64,000 nucleotides of DNA, taken from positions 186,001 to 250,000 of the forward strand of contig OX328112.1 in NCBI GenBank assembly GCA_946811185.2, given 5' to 3'. The stretch is from Hippopus hippopus (Eukaryota; Mollusca; Bivalvia; Cardiida; Cardiidae). Positions 12,798 to 24,000 of this stretch are shown here, piece by piece (position 1 is the first letter of the stretch; the number at the start of each line of letters is the position of its first letter). The notes beneath the pieces were generated by a model, which had not been told where the DNA came from, made no database searches, and worked only from the letters and a program-made list of their open reading frames with translations. Position numbers and translations under genes: made by a program.

Positions 12798-12861
12798 TGG
12801 AAAACGTGAAAAAGGAATCCATTGCTCGTTCGAACAATGGCTTCTTTTTCACAATGTTTTC
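12798..12861. repeat. Hairpin relic of the TTAA MITE family
   Basis: An imperfect stem: 'tggaaaacgtgaaaaagga' pairs with 'ttctttttcacaatgttttc' around the tip 'ccattgctcgttcgaacaatgg' read as ccattg...caatgg. The arm sequence is that of the hairpin MITEs listed below, but the tip differs and no clear TTAA termini are seen. Confidence 0.5.
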
Positions 12862-13058
12862 TAAAGCATATTTCGTTCTTTTTAACATTCAGTCTGCCTA
12901 CTCATCGCTTTGACACGGCTTTTTATTTATAAAGTTTGCGTGCGGTTTGGCTTCAATTTAGAGGTTGCTTTCCTTAATTACAGTACTGTAATTGCAAGTC
13001 CAAATAAGGCATTTGTCCTCCAAGTGTGACCTTGACCAAAAAATGCATAAGCAAAATG

Positions 13059-13274
13059 TTGATTTATTTTGGGTTTAACGTCCTGGCGACAGTATTTCAG
13101 TTATATTAGCGGTAACAGATCAGATCGTGTTTCCTGGGTGATCTACAAGCACTACAGCTAGGATGTCTTGCCCAAGGACACCTCACTATGACAGACTGCC
13201 GCGAGCGGGAATTGAACCCAGGACTCTCGGTCTCAAAGCCCGGACGCTTAACACTCGGCCACGGCGGATCTCCA
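13059..13274 (-). mobile_element. tRNA-derived SINE (Ser/Leu-like head)
   Basis: On the minus strand the head reads 'ccgccgtggccgagtgttaa' with box B 'gggttcaattcccg'. The body contains 'tgtccttgggcaagac' and ends 'aaacccaaaataaatcaac'. The plus-strand open frame at 13163-13360 runs through it and is not a gene. Confidence 0.75.
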
Positions 13275-14097
13275 AGGAAAATATATGCATTGCACTTAGT
13301 CTGCTAACCTTCATTTTTACAAAGTTTAATTTGAAAAGAGGACCACGACGGCTCACCTGAATTTTTTAAATGAACAACCAATGGAACATTTTCGTAAACT
13401 GACTCACCTGTTTACACCAATCACTGATGATTGGGGTACATGGTAAAAGGTGCTGCTGCTTGACAGAAATTGCTCTTGCCAAATTATGATAGCCCGACTA
13501 CTTTAAATAGGCCACCGAAGAAACTTTCCTTAGCAGTAATGTTGACGCAAGAACATTCTTTGAATTTGAAAATCCGACCAGCAGTTTCTGGGGAAAATAT
13601 TTTTAAAGTTTTTCTACAATCAGGGATCTGTACAGAATAGAATTCTTGGAACAAAATTTAATAAAGGACTCCCATAGAAACATACCAGTCCTGTGGAATT
13701 AGGTTAGAATTGGTCCACAGGTTATGATGATATTTGAAAAGTGTAAACAACCAGCCAGACGGACGGACGGTCACAATAGCTCACTCGAAGAACGAAGTGC
13801 TCTGGGCGTGCCGATAAAAATTCAGGATGGACAGCCGAAATGGATTTATAAGCACATGATCTCAGTCCTTCACCCGTCAAATGGCGGTAATTATTTCCCC
13901 GTGTATGCAAAGTTTTTAGAAAGCCTCGTAACGGATTACGGAGATATGAAAGAGACAAAGCAACGGAACAGATCATAGACAAAGGTTCATTCTACATCCC
14001 CACCTCTAATAGTGCCGGGGGGGGGGGGGGAGATAAAAATAGCCTCTTCCAGCCTGTCTGAAGTTAAGTTTTGTTTTGGCAATCAATTAAGATATGG

Positions 14098-14560
14098 GGG
14101 TCCTGCGTGGCTAAGTGTGGGACTCGTAACCTGGAGACCCCAGGTTCGAGCCGCACTGGATCTACTGGGTTTGTTCTGGGAGTGCCCGTGGGCAAGACAC
14201 TTCACAGCCCTAGCCTAGTACTGGTAAAACACAGGAAATATATAAATATGTGAGTCGTCGCCGTAATGCGAGTTGCAAAACACTGCCACACACAGAAGGG
14301 GTCGTGGGTTCGATCTTGGACTCAGCCAATTTCTCTCCGAGGATTGATGATAGTCAATGCGACAGGATTCATTCCTCTCCAACCGGTGATCATTGTTTCA
14401 ACGATGTTTATGTGGGAAAGCAGCCAGTGGTTTGGAAAGAAAATTGTGCGGAGTACTGGTAAAAGATACTCCAGGAAAACATGGATAGATTTACAGGCTG
14501 CCGCCATATAACTGAAATAATGTTGAAAAACGGCGTTAAACACCACGCAATAAATCAATC
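14098..14560 (+). mobile_element. Composite tRNA-derived SINE
   Basis: It starts 'gtcctgcgtggctaagtgtg' with box B-like 'ccaggttcgagcc', passes 'tgggcaagacacttcaca', then has a second box B-like block 'gtgggttcgatcttgg' and ends 'ccacgcaataaatcaatc'. Two tRNA-like parts suggest a dimer or one SINE inserted in another. The 3' half from about 14281 is present in reverse orientation at 42370-42637. Confidence 0.7.
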
Positions 14561-14646
14561 GTCACAACAAAATGACGTCACATAATACTCAAATCCAGTA
14601 TCTATGTGAAGGATTATATAAAGGTAATGAGTCCTTTTCATGATTA

Positions 14647-14875
14647 TTAACTCTTTTCCTAATATAACATCTTGAACTCTTCCGATTTGGGTGCCTCCTA
14701 GAAGGACAATGAGAGATCTGGTGAAATGAAAGTATGCTTTTGTGATGGAGAATAAAACAATGTGGGGAAAAAATGAAATTGCCCGTTACAGGCAATTTCG
14801 ACTTTTCTCATAATGTCTCCAAAAGTAGTTGAGTGCAGACCCGTCAGAAGTCTTTTCTATTTGGGACAGGGTTAA
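14647..14875 (+). mobile_element. TTAA hairpin MITE (divergent copy)
   Basis: Starts 'ttaactcttttcc' and ends 'gggttaa', each including TTAA. The central hairpin carries the tip 'gaaattgcccgttacaggcaatttc' read as gcccgttacaggc; outside the tip the arms are decayed. The termini suggest a piggyBac-like origin. Confidence 0.65.
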
Positions 14876-15554
14876 AGGACTAGAAATCTTGGGTAACTCT
14901 AGCAGTTTGACTAACACCAGGGAAGCATCATTTACAATATAAGATATTTAAGCATGCATGAAATAAAACAAAAGAAATGTGCTCTTCAATTAGTTTATTC
15001 AGAGGCTGAGTTCTTTCCCTGATGATCGATATTCAACCTGGATGCATTGAACGGCAAAGCAGATGACAATGACAAATATTCAAGAAGTGCTGATACAATA
15101 TTTGGTTGGAAAATGCGAGAAAATGTAAAATGGATCGTTACAAACAACATTTCAATTCCTTGTCAGCTGACCAATGGAAAGTTGTCTGTATGAGGTAAAG
15201 GGTTAAGTAATCATATTTATACAGTTTAAAATTTAACTAGCAATATGTCCACAGGCAAAAAACATAGAGCCCTCATTAAGAATAAATGCCAATGTCACCT
15301 GAGCCTGTGCCGTGGTGGTACACAACTGGCCGTAATATAGTCAAAATGCATCCACACACCCAAATTGGTAAACCTAATTTTGACAAAATACGCAAGAATC
15401 TGACAGTGGAAAACTTTGCTTGTCAGATGACTTAGTGGAGGAAGGAGTATTTACCCTTAGAACTAAATACTCCTTTGGGCCAATGTTGAGGGCTTTAATT
15501 CAAACGATTTTGCAAAAAAACTTTTAGATGATAACAGTTACAAAATATTACAGC

Positions 15555-16285
15555 TGTAGCTCATGGTCAGGAACAACAAGAATTTTAACGTTTTCACTAC
15601 ATTAGCCTATGTAAAACTTGTGACTTGTGAGGTAGGGCAAATTTTGACCCCAAGGCTATAATTTGCACACTCTCCGTAAAGGTCCACTACATCAGTTTGC
15701 ATGCAATATTTGGTATCCCTAGGCCTTATGGCTAGGAATGAGAAGATTTTTAAAGTTTTCACTATATAAGGCAAGGTAAAACTTGTAACCCCTAGAGGCA
15801 TGGCCAATTTTGATCCCAGGGCTATAACTTGAAGAGTCTTCATAGAGGTCCATTTGATGAAGCTACATTCCAAATTTCAAAGCCTTATGGTTTAGGACCA
15901 GAAGATTTTGAAGATTTAACTCTATAAGCCCATGTAAAACTTGTGACCACGGAGCTGGGCCAATTTTGACCCCAGGGCTATAATTTGAAGAATCTTGGTA
16001 GAAGTCCATTAGATGAAGCTACATGCCAAATTTGGCTGCCCCATGCTGTATGGTTTCGGACGAGAAGATTTTCTCAATACCTTTTCAATACTTTCAAGTT
16101 TTGTTGCCATGGCAACCAGAGTTTTTACAGGAATCAAATTCTTTAAAAAAATTCTGAAGAGGACCATGGCAGGATCAATTCTAAGAAATTTGGTCAAAAT
16201 TGAATGGGCATTTTCATATATGTTTGATATATAAGGTAACAGGGCCATGACATAAAGTTACTGGCCTTTGGCCATTGCACTAAAA
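15555..16285 (+). mobile_element. Pearl-like monomer element (family E)
   Basis: At least three ~150 bp monomers share 'gtaaaacttgtga', 'ttttgaccccagggctataa' and 'gagaagatttt'. The 3' part has 'gccatggcaaccagagtttt' and ends in a hairpin ('ctggcctttggccattg') followed by 'cactaaaaa'. Related copies lie near 21350, 40914, 44848, 49290 and 57230. Pearl/CvA elements of bivalves have this layout and are thought to be non-autonomous Helitron relatives; applying that to this family is inference. Confidence 0.7.
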
Positions 16286-16299
16286 ATCAGAGCAAGAAT

Positions 16300-16915
16300 T
16301 AGGATTTCATTGCAACATCATAGTTGAGTGAGTTTCTTCAGTTTCAATAGGGATAATCTTTATGGAAATACAAACAAACTGCACAATTTTCAACATAATT
16401 AGACAGAGTATAAGAATTTTATCTTGTAAACAATAAAACGTTTGACGGAAATTTTAAATGGCTACTAATTCACTATCATTTTCGGATTTTTTTTTTTATT
16501 TTCAAAAGGGTTAATCCATATGAAGATACAAACAGTCAGTGCTGATATCAAAACAATCTGACCAAAATCCAGATTTTATTTCATATGTGAGAACTAACAT
16601 ACGTAAAATTTCAAATGGCTACTTTCCCACCAATATTTGACAAATTTTCTTTAATTTCAATAAGGTTTATCTTTATGTTGAAACAAACAATCTGTGCAAA
16701 CTTCAAAAGAATGTGACCAAAAATGTTGACATGATCACGTAAAAGAGAGAAATTTTACCAAATTTTCATATGGCTACTTTTCTGCCAATATTTGATTCTT
16801 TATTTTCAATAGGTTCAATTCTTAAAGTGATAATAACAGTCTGAGCAAGTTTCAGAAGAATTGGACCAAAAATACGGAATAAATTGTGTGAACAAGAAAA
16901 ATTTAGACCAGAGCT
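16300..16915. repeat. ~155-bp degenerate tandem array
   Basis: The phrase 'aaatggctact' recurs at about 16457, 16613 and 16767 (last copy 'catatggctact'), with 'tttcaataggg' and 'atacaaacagtctg' between. It follows directly on the pearl-like element and may be its neighbour or a second array of the same type. Confidence 0.7.
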
Positions 16916-17343
16916 GTCAGATAACAGCCTGCTCGACTATTTGCATTGCCACAAGGAATTTCATTTGAAAGTCTTTTAGGATGGGGCAACTCTGTAGAAT
17001 ACAAAAAGAACTTTTAATACCTTTAGAGCTAAACATGTTACTTTTTCTATCATTTAAATACTCATGTCAATAGAACTGACACATTCAAGCATTAATTTTG
17101 AGATAACAATAAGACAAGTGTAACCTTAACCTTCAACCTACCTGAAAACTATTAAATATGACATAACTATTTGCCCCTATCCATGAATAAACATATCTTT
17201 AGGCTAGCTTCTATGGAAAAGGCAATATATCCTTAACAACTTTTTCCATTTAAGAAGGAATCAAGAGTAATGGTTCTTTGATGAGATCTATCCACCTGTG
17301 AAATTTCATGTTTACAATTCTAATAGTTTTTGAGTTATGCTCC

Positions 17344-17578
17344 AGTTGGTTGGCTGTACTGGGGTTTTAACGCCACTTTAACAGCCAAGGTCATATCATG
17401 GCGGTTGGTGACCCACACATGTGTTTCCTGGCTTTCTCACACCAGTACTAACACAACTTCCTTTCCAAAGCCACCGACTACTTTTCTCACATGCTTCAGC
17501 AGAGGTGAGAGGCGAAAATACACCGGAAAGAAAGTTCGTAAGTCCAACACACTCACCACTGAGCCACCAGGGCGGGGC
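17344..17578 (-). mobile_element. tRNA-derived SINE with intact target duplication
   Basis: On the minus strand the head 'ccctggtggctcagtggtga' leads into a body ending 'ggcgttaaaaccccagtac'. A perfect 12-bp duplication 'gagttatgctcc' flanks it at 17332-17343 and 17579-17590. The target itself matches a monomer of the array family seen at 37.6-38.9 kb. Confidence 0.8.
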
Positions 17579-17603
17579 GAGTTATGCTCCGGACAAGAGT
17601 GTG

Positions 17604-17717
17604 CAAATTATAGCCTTGGGGTCAAAATTTGCCCTGCCTCACAAGTCACAAGTTTTACATAGGCTAATGTAGTGAAAACGTTAAAATTCTTGTTGTTCCT
17701 GACCATGAGCTACATGA
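17604..17717 (-). repeat. Inverted copy of 15553-15670
   Basis: About 115 bp, nearly identical to the reverse complement of 15553-15670 with one clear mismatch. It gives a long-range inverted repeat around the 15.6-17.6 kb element cluster, directly beside the last exon of the FHA/SANT-like gene. Confidence 0.85.
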
Positions 17718-17852
17718 ATGACTGATGGCTACTATTACAATGTTCCCCGCTGCCTTTCGGGAGGAGATAACTAAACATACAAATTTCTACCAGTTTTTAA
17801 GGTTTCAGACCACAACTCACATCACTTTTCCATTTAACACGCAGAAACTAAA

Positions 17853-18040
17853 TTATTTTCCTTTTTTCATCAAGTTTTGTAGTTTTGCTTTCACTGTCAA
17901 AACAGTTCTGCCCTTGCTGAGCATGCCTCTGTCTATTAGTGCTTTGATGGACGATGATGTGGGATAGAGACCTTTTTTAATAAAATCGGAGTAGTTCTTT
18001 TGCAATACAGAAATTTCTTCTGTTGTCCATTTTGAACGAC
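17853..18040 (-). CDS. Terminal exon: Myb/SANT-like domain
   Basis: The acceptor 'ctttttttccag' precedes a 188-bp exon (2 + 62 x 3) ending in TAA at 17853-17855. The 61 residues begin 'RSKWTTEEISVLQKNYSDF' and continue through 'KKGLYPTSSSIKALID' to 'VLTVKAKLQNLMKKGK'. The K-W-T-x-E-E start, the spacing and the final basic helix match C-terminal Myb/SANT-like domains of many invertebrate proteins. The exon starts in phase 1, which fits the upstream exons ending in a lone G. Downstream about 110 bp remain before the inverted repeat at 17717; no polyadenylation signal is obvious. Confidence 0.75.
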
Positions 18041-21000
18041 CTGGAAAAAAAGAGAGATCAATAAGGGTTTACAACAACTACAATAGTATTTCAGTTATAC
18101 AATGGCAAAGTACCCCCATTCACGGTCTCTTGGTGGCCACCCAGTACTAGGGCTAAGGAAAAAGGACACTTCTATTGCAGTTATGGCTGATGCTGCAAGG
18201 TTACTGCTGTGGCATATTACCCCTTAGACCACGACAACAAAGGTGTGATATCAAATACATGATCAAGTAAATGCTACTTGAGAATTTTTAAGTGGGCATT
18301 TACAGCCAAGTAAAGCCATTTGTATCTATCATTCATTTTCATATAATGCAATATAATGATCTGATTTTGCTCATTTTCAAAAGGTACCATACTCCATAGA
18401 TATAAATAACCCGTGTAAGTGAAGATTGGATGCCACATGATACTCTTAGCTCTTACAAAGGTCTACAGGAGCAAAGAGGCCAGTACCAATGCTAGGCTGC
18501 AGTTTCTTGCCTTTCAGTGAAAATTCTGTCAAAAAGGGTGTATAACAGTGTCAAATATCCTTTGATGGTTATCTGCCTTTGCTATGTAGGTTCCCCTTTT
18601 AATAGCTAACAACTAGTCTAAATTTGAAGCAAATATCTTCAGTGATAACAGATATTATAAAACGTCAAAGGTTTTGCATGACTCGGATTACAAGGTAGAC
18701 GACGCCAGGTCTACGACAATACCTTGAGCTTTTCTTTAAAAAAAAGCCCAGTTAAAAGTGTAGTTTTTCGAAATACAAGGGCATATAACTCTAGATTGAA
18801 TGATCCCATTTTGCTCAGGTTTGACAGGAACCAAGATCCAGTGGATATCAATAGATTGTGTAAACAAAGATCTGATGAGCAATGAAGGTTCTGAACTCTC
18901 AAGGTCAAAAATGCAATCTTTTGAAATTCAAGGGCATGCAACTCTAGACTATAATCCGATATTCCTCAATATGAAAGACCCATTACAAAATACTTGGAGA
19001 ATTTCAAATTTTGACTTCTGAAACATGAAAAAAGTGTCTAGTTGCAATCTATACAGAGCATTCATGTCAATCATGGCAGAAGTTTCAGAAAATACATTTA
19101 TATACAAAATACTAAAATCATGCTGGAAAAAACTGTTCCCATATTAGGTACTTATAGATCCCAGATTACACTTTTTGGGGTTGTCCAACACAAAAAATAT
19201 CCTGAAGGCAATCATCCATATCACCGACTTATTCTTCAATTTTTTGCAGTATTTGTGCAGGCTGTTGTTCACAAGTATCATTGTTGTCAACTTTCATATT
19301 GCTAACAACAGACATATCAATACCTGGGACAGACAGTAATTGAGGCAATGGTGGCATCAAATGTCTTGGTTCTAGGCCATTGTTTTGTTCAATATTTTCA
19401 TTATCAGGCTTGGTCTTGATAGCTATAGGTTGATTAGAAAGCTCAATAGCTTTTTGCATGAGAATGACATGTGCCTCCAACCTCTAATCAATTATTGTAT
19501 TTCATTATTTGATGATGGGATTTTTTTTGGGTCCAGAATCGATGGATTATCAATTGAAATCTACTAATTGTTCCACCATCACTAAGAATAAGGAAAGACC
19601 TGAAAAAGATACAACTTTATAGTATAGATTGTAAAAATCTCTTTTCTTAATCTTTTTAAACCATTATAGATAGACTACAAGCACTCAGAATAACTTTTAG
19701 GTTTGTAATATAAAACACCTACCATCAAGTTTTTGGGAATTTCTGTCCGCTTTGTGTTTCTTTAATTTAACCCAACCTTCCTCTTCATCTGAACTATCCA
19801 GCACTGCAACAGATTTGCAGGTCAAACAATAAGTATCAAAAGGCAACTGATTACACATTGTTATCGAACTGTTGATAAAATATGTTGGAGTGCACAGGCA
19901 AATAGCGTGTACCCACTTTCTACAGTGGTAAAGATAGAAAACTGTTTAGAATCTGAAGGATAATGGATTTTTACAGTAAAACAAGAGAAAAGCATGTGGT
20001 TGCCAACGCTAGGATGCTAGTGGTTTTTTCAGTGAAAATTCAATCGATCAAGGGGCATTATCCTGTCAATCATGTATTAAGAGCTACCTGCTCTTGTGGT
20101 ATGGTTCCCCTATGATAGTGAACAAATGCCCCAAGTTTGAAATACCGTAAATATCTTTGGTAATTACAGAGATATTACAAAATGGTAAAACTTTCGCACA
20201 ACGCCGATGCCAAAGCAGATGACGACAGGGCTATGGCAATACCTCAACATTTTCTTCTAAAACAGATGAGCTGAAAATATAACTTTATATTATGGAAGCA
20301 GCAAACCTTATCTTAAAGGCCATGATATACAATTTGTTTCATAAATTTTACATAAGGTACCTAGACATGTATGTCATGATTGCGAGATAAACTTCTTCAA
20401 ATATTAAGACATGCAATGTCACTGACAAGGTACTGAAACTATCTATGTGATGCACCCAAATTAACTTTGTATATATGCCAAGACATACTGCCCAACAAGA
20501 GCAAAGCGTACAGGTGTCAACAATCTGCTGGGGGTGGTTTTTCAGTGAAGCTTCTAAGTCAAAGAAGGGGCATAACTGTCAATAATAATTGACTGACACC
20601 TGCCCTTCTGGTATGCTTTCCTTACTTTTGATATTTAACAACTGCTCCAAGTTTGATTTAAATATCTTTAGTAATTACAGATATATAACAAAATGTTCAA
20701 GTTTTAGCATGAAGAGGACAATGTAGGGGCTATGACAATACCTCAACCTTTTCTTTGAAAACGGTTGAGCTAAAAATGAGCATCTAGTCATCTTCAGTAA
20801 ACCATGTAAAGTGAATGATTAAGGAATTTATAATACCTCTAGATCTATTTCTTCTGGGAGCAAAAATTAGGTCATCATCATTTGAATCATCACTACCTGA
20901 AAACAAATACAAAAACTACTTCAGTGAATCTAATATTTACTGATTTAATAAGGGGTTTCAACATATTTTCAGTAACCACATAGTAATAGTTCATCTTGTT

Positions 21001-24000
21001 CATTTGTTTCCTGGATTCTTATCAGTGCTAGGCTATAACAATGTGCTATGAACAATTCTAGTCCATTCTGAGCAAAAATGGAAATCAAATCCTGATCTTC
21101 CAAATACAAACTAAACTCCTTATTTACCCTGCCACTGAAAAAAAAAAAAAAAAATACAAAATTTATTTTAAATCAATACAAATTGTTCTCCCCTCAGTAT
21201 TAGAAATTGAAACAAACATTATGACAAGAGACACCCTACATCTGTTTCGACTAGAATCTTGTAATACAAATGAATCTTACTACAATGAAGATTGTTTTAA
21301 AGCTGTAGCAGTCATCTTGCTATGCCAATAGAGATGTGCAAGAAACTTTTGCCTTACTGTTCACGACAAGCAGATTTTCAAAGATTTCCCTATATAACTA
21401 TTTGTAGAACAAATGACCCCCTCAGAGGGGCCAATTTTGACCCCACATGTATGATTTGAACAATCTTGGTAGAGGTCCATTAGGTGATGTTACCTACCAA
21501 TATCAAAGCTATAGTGCCAATGTTTGAGACAAGAAGATTTTTCAAAAGTTTTCCCTATTTAACTCTATGTAGAATATTGGACCCCATGGGTGGGCCATTT
21601 TTGAACCCACAGCTATAATTTAACACTTTTGGTAGAAGGTCCAAAAAGGATTATTTCTGCCAAATGATTTTCCACCAAGCACTCTTTGATGGGGAAGTTT
21701 TTTTAATTGTTTTCCCATGTATGGGCATAGCGGCCATCTTGGTCACACGAATATAATTATTTTAACGAACTTTCTTTCCCCCAGCCCAAAGAGGCTGCAC
21801 ATGCAATGTGGTTTGAAAAGACTCAGAGATATTTGAAAATGTGAAAGGAGAGACAGACATTGAATGATCACAATAGCTCACAGGAGCACTCTGTGCAGAG
21901 GTGAGCTAAAAGTATACAAAATCAAACACCTACCGTCAAGTTTTTGGGACTTCCTACTACTTTTATGTTTACCACTAGTCTGACATGCATCCTCTGATAA
22001 ACAATCTAAAACTGCAACAGAATCAAAACAAACAGTTTCTCAAAATGGAATACACCAAGTGAATGATATTAGTTTGGGAGTTTTAACATTCATTGTTTTC
22101 AGCAATTTTAGTATTTAACATGGATCTGCTTTTAAAATGTATTTAACAAGTCCATTTTCCTGAAGTAAGTATGAGTTAACTCTTTACCAAATGACAAAAT
22201 TTTAGACTGGTCCAAATTGAAGGAATTTGCATCTGTCAAAATAAAGGTGACTGAAAATTTGAAATTTGTATTGAAGAGAAGAGAAAACCTTGTGGGAAAA
22301 GGTGAAAATGCTGATTACCAGCATTTTCTCCTTTTCCCACAAGGTTTTAAAAAGGCTTCTTTCTCGGGTTGTCAAAGTTGGCATTCTGTGGTAAAGGCTT
22401 AATGCTCCCCACAACCCTGCACACCAAGGCTGAGGTGCCATTTCTTTAATTTCTTAAGTACATTTATGACTGAGTCAGTGATTAAAAGAACTTCCACAGA
22501 CATATACATAACTTGAAACCACCACTGTTGCGTTTGATGATGAAACCAACAAACTCATGCATCGATAAATTGATTGAAACATGCAACAAGCTGAGCTACC
22601 AACAAAGGTGGTTAATACTACATCTCTCCACATTCTTGCAAGTTTTGAGTTGCCAAACAAACCAAAAGACCAATCTGACAACATATTGATTTTATTTTAA
22701 ATTCACATACATTGTTCTTATACACAGTAGCAAATTACTGTGGAGGAAAACTGTTCTTAGTCAGGAATTTATCTTACCTCCGGATGCTTGTTTTTTGGTA
22801 GTATGCACACAGTCTTCATCATTTAGATTTGTATCAGATACACAGGCTGAAAAAAAACAAAAACAAAAAAATCTTTTAGCTGACTGATCCACCTCATAGA
22901 GTTAAACACTAATTTATATGAATTTCCATATCATGCCAAATCAAACAAGAGGGTCATGATGGCTCTGTATTGCCCAATGGGAGAAGTCTGGTTCAGAGGT
23001 TAACAGGGTGTTTGTTTGATGTTGAACACCATATTAACAATATTTCAGTTATTTCCATGCAACACTTCACAGATCCATGTTTCCTAGACTTTATTTTTTT
23101 TAACCAATATAAGCAACCCCCATCTCAGCCATCTTTGCTCATAAATCAAGATGCCTCAAAGAAATTTGGAAGCAGTCCATCCATGAAACATTTGCATAAA
23201 CTATCAATGAAATTCCACTGTAGTTTTCTGACAAAGCTTTTCTAAGTTTTTTTTAAAATGTGCCACAGAAGCCATTTTATGGCTGATCAAGTCAAAAGCT
23301 ACCTTTAGCACATACATGCTAAATATCAATTAATTCAAACAGATTTCTGAATAGAAAAATATATATTATGTTTGCACAAAAAGGCCATACATTAAAAATT
23401 TTATGTATGCCCTGGCGGCTAGATTCTTAGACTATCAATAAGCTCAACTGGTATGGTTCCCCTTTTGACAGTTAACAACTGCCCCAAGTTTGAAGTAAAA
23501 TATCTTCGGTAATTATAGAGGTATCACAAAATGTTAAAGCTTTTGCATGACAAATCAGATGATGACAGGGCTATGGCAATACCTAAATGTTAAAAAAGTA
23601 TCTTGGAAAGTTTGGCTCTCGTCACACAAATGCAGGTGGATGCAATGAGCTTAAGCTTGTGCACAAAATTTAAGGGTGATATCTTAACCTTCACCAAACT
23701 GAAAATATCATTCTGGCATATTCAAGGAGTCTGCAGACCAAAACTCAAATCAAAGTACTAATAGATTTAAATTCTCCAGTATCTGAGAAAACATTGTGGA
23801 AAAAGGAGAAATAGCTGCTTTATATAATAGGATTAAAAAATGTTGAAACTAACAGACTTTGAAACAAGAAGGCCATGATGGCCCTGAAGTCGCTCACCCG
23901 AGTCTTTTGACCAAACATGACCCATTTTCAATCTCTTTCGAGATATTATGACAAACATTCTACCAAGCTTTCATAATTATTGGACTGAAAATCTGCCCTC

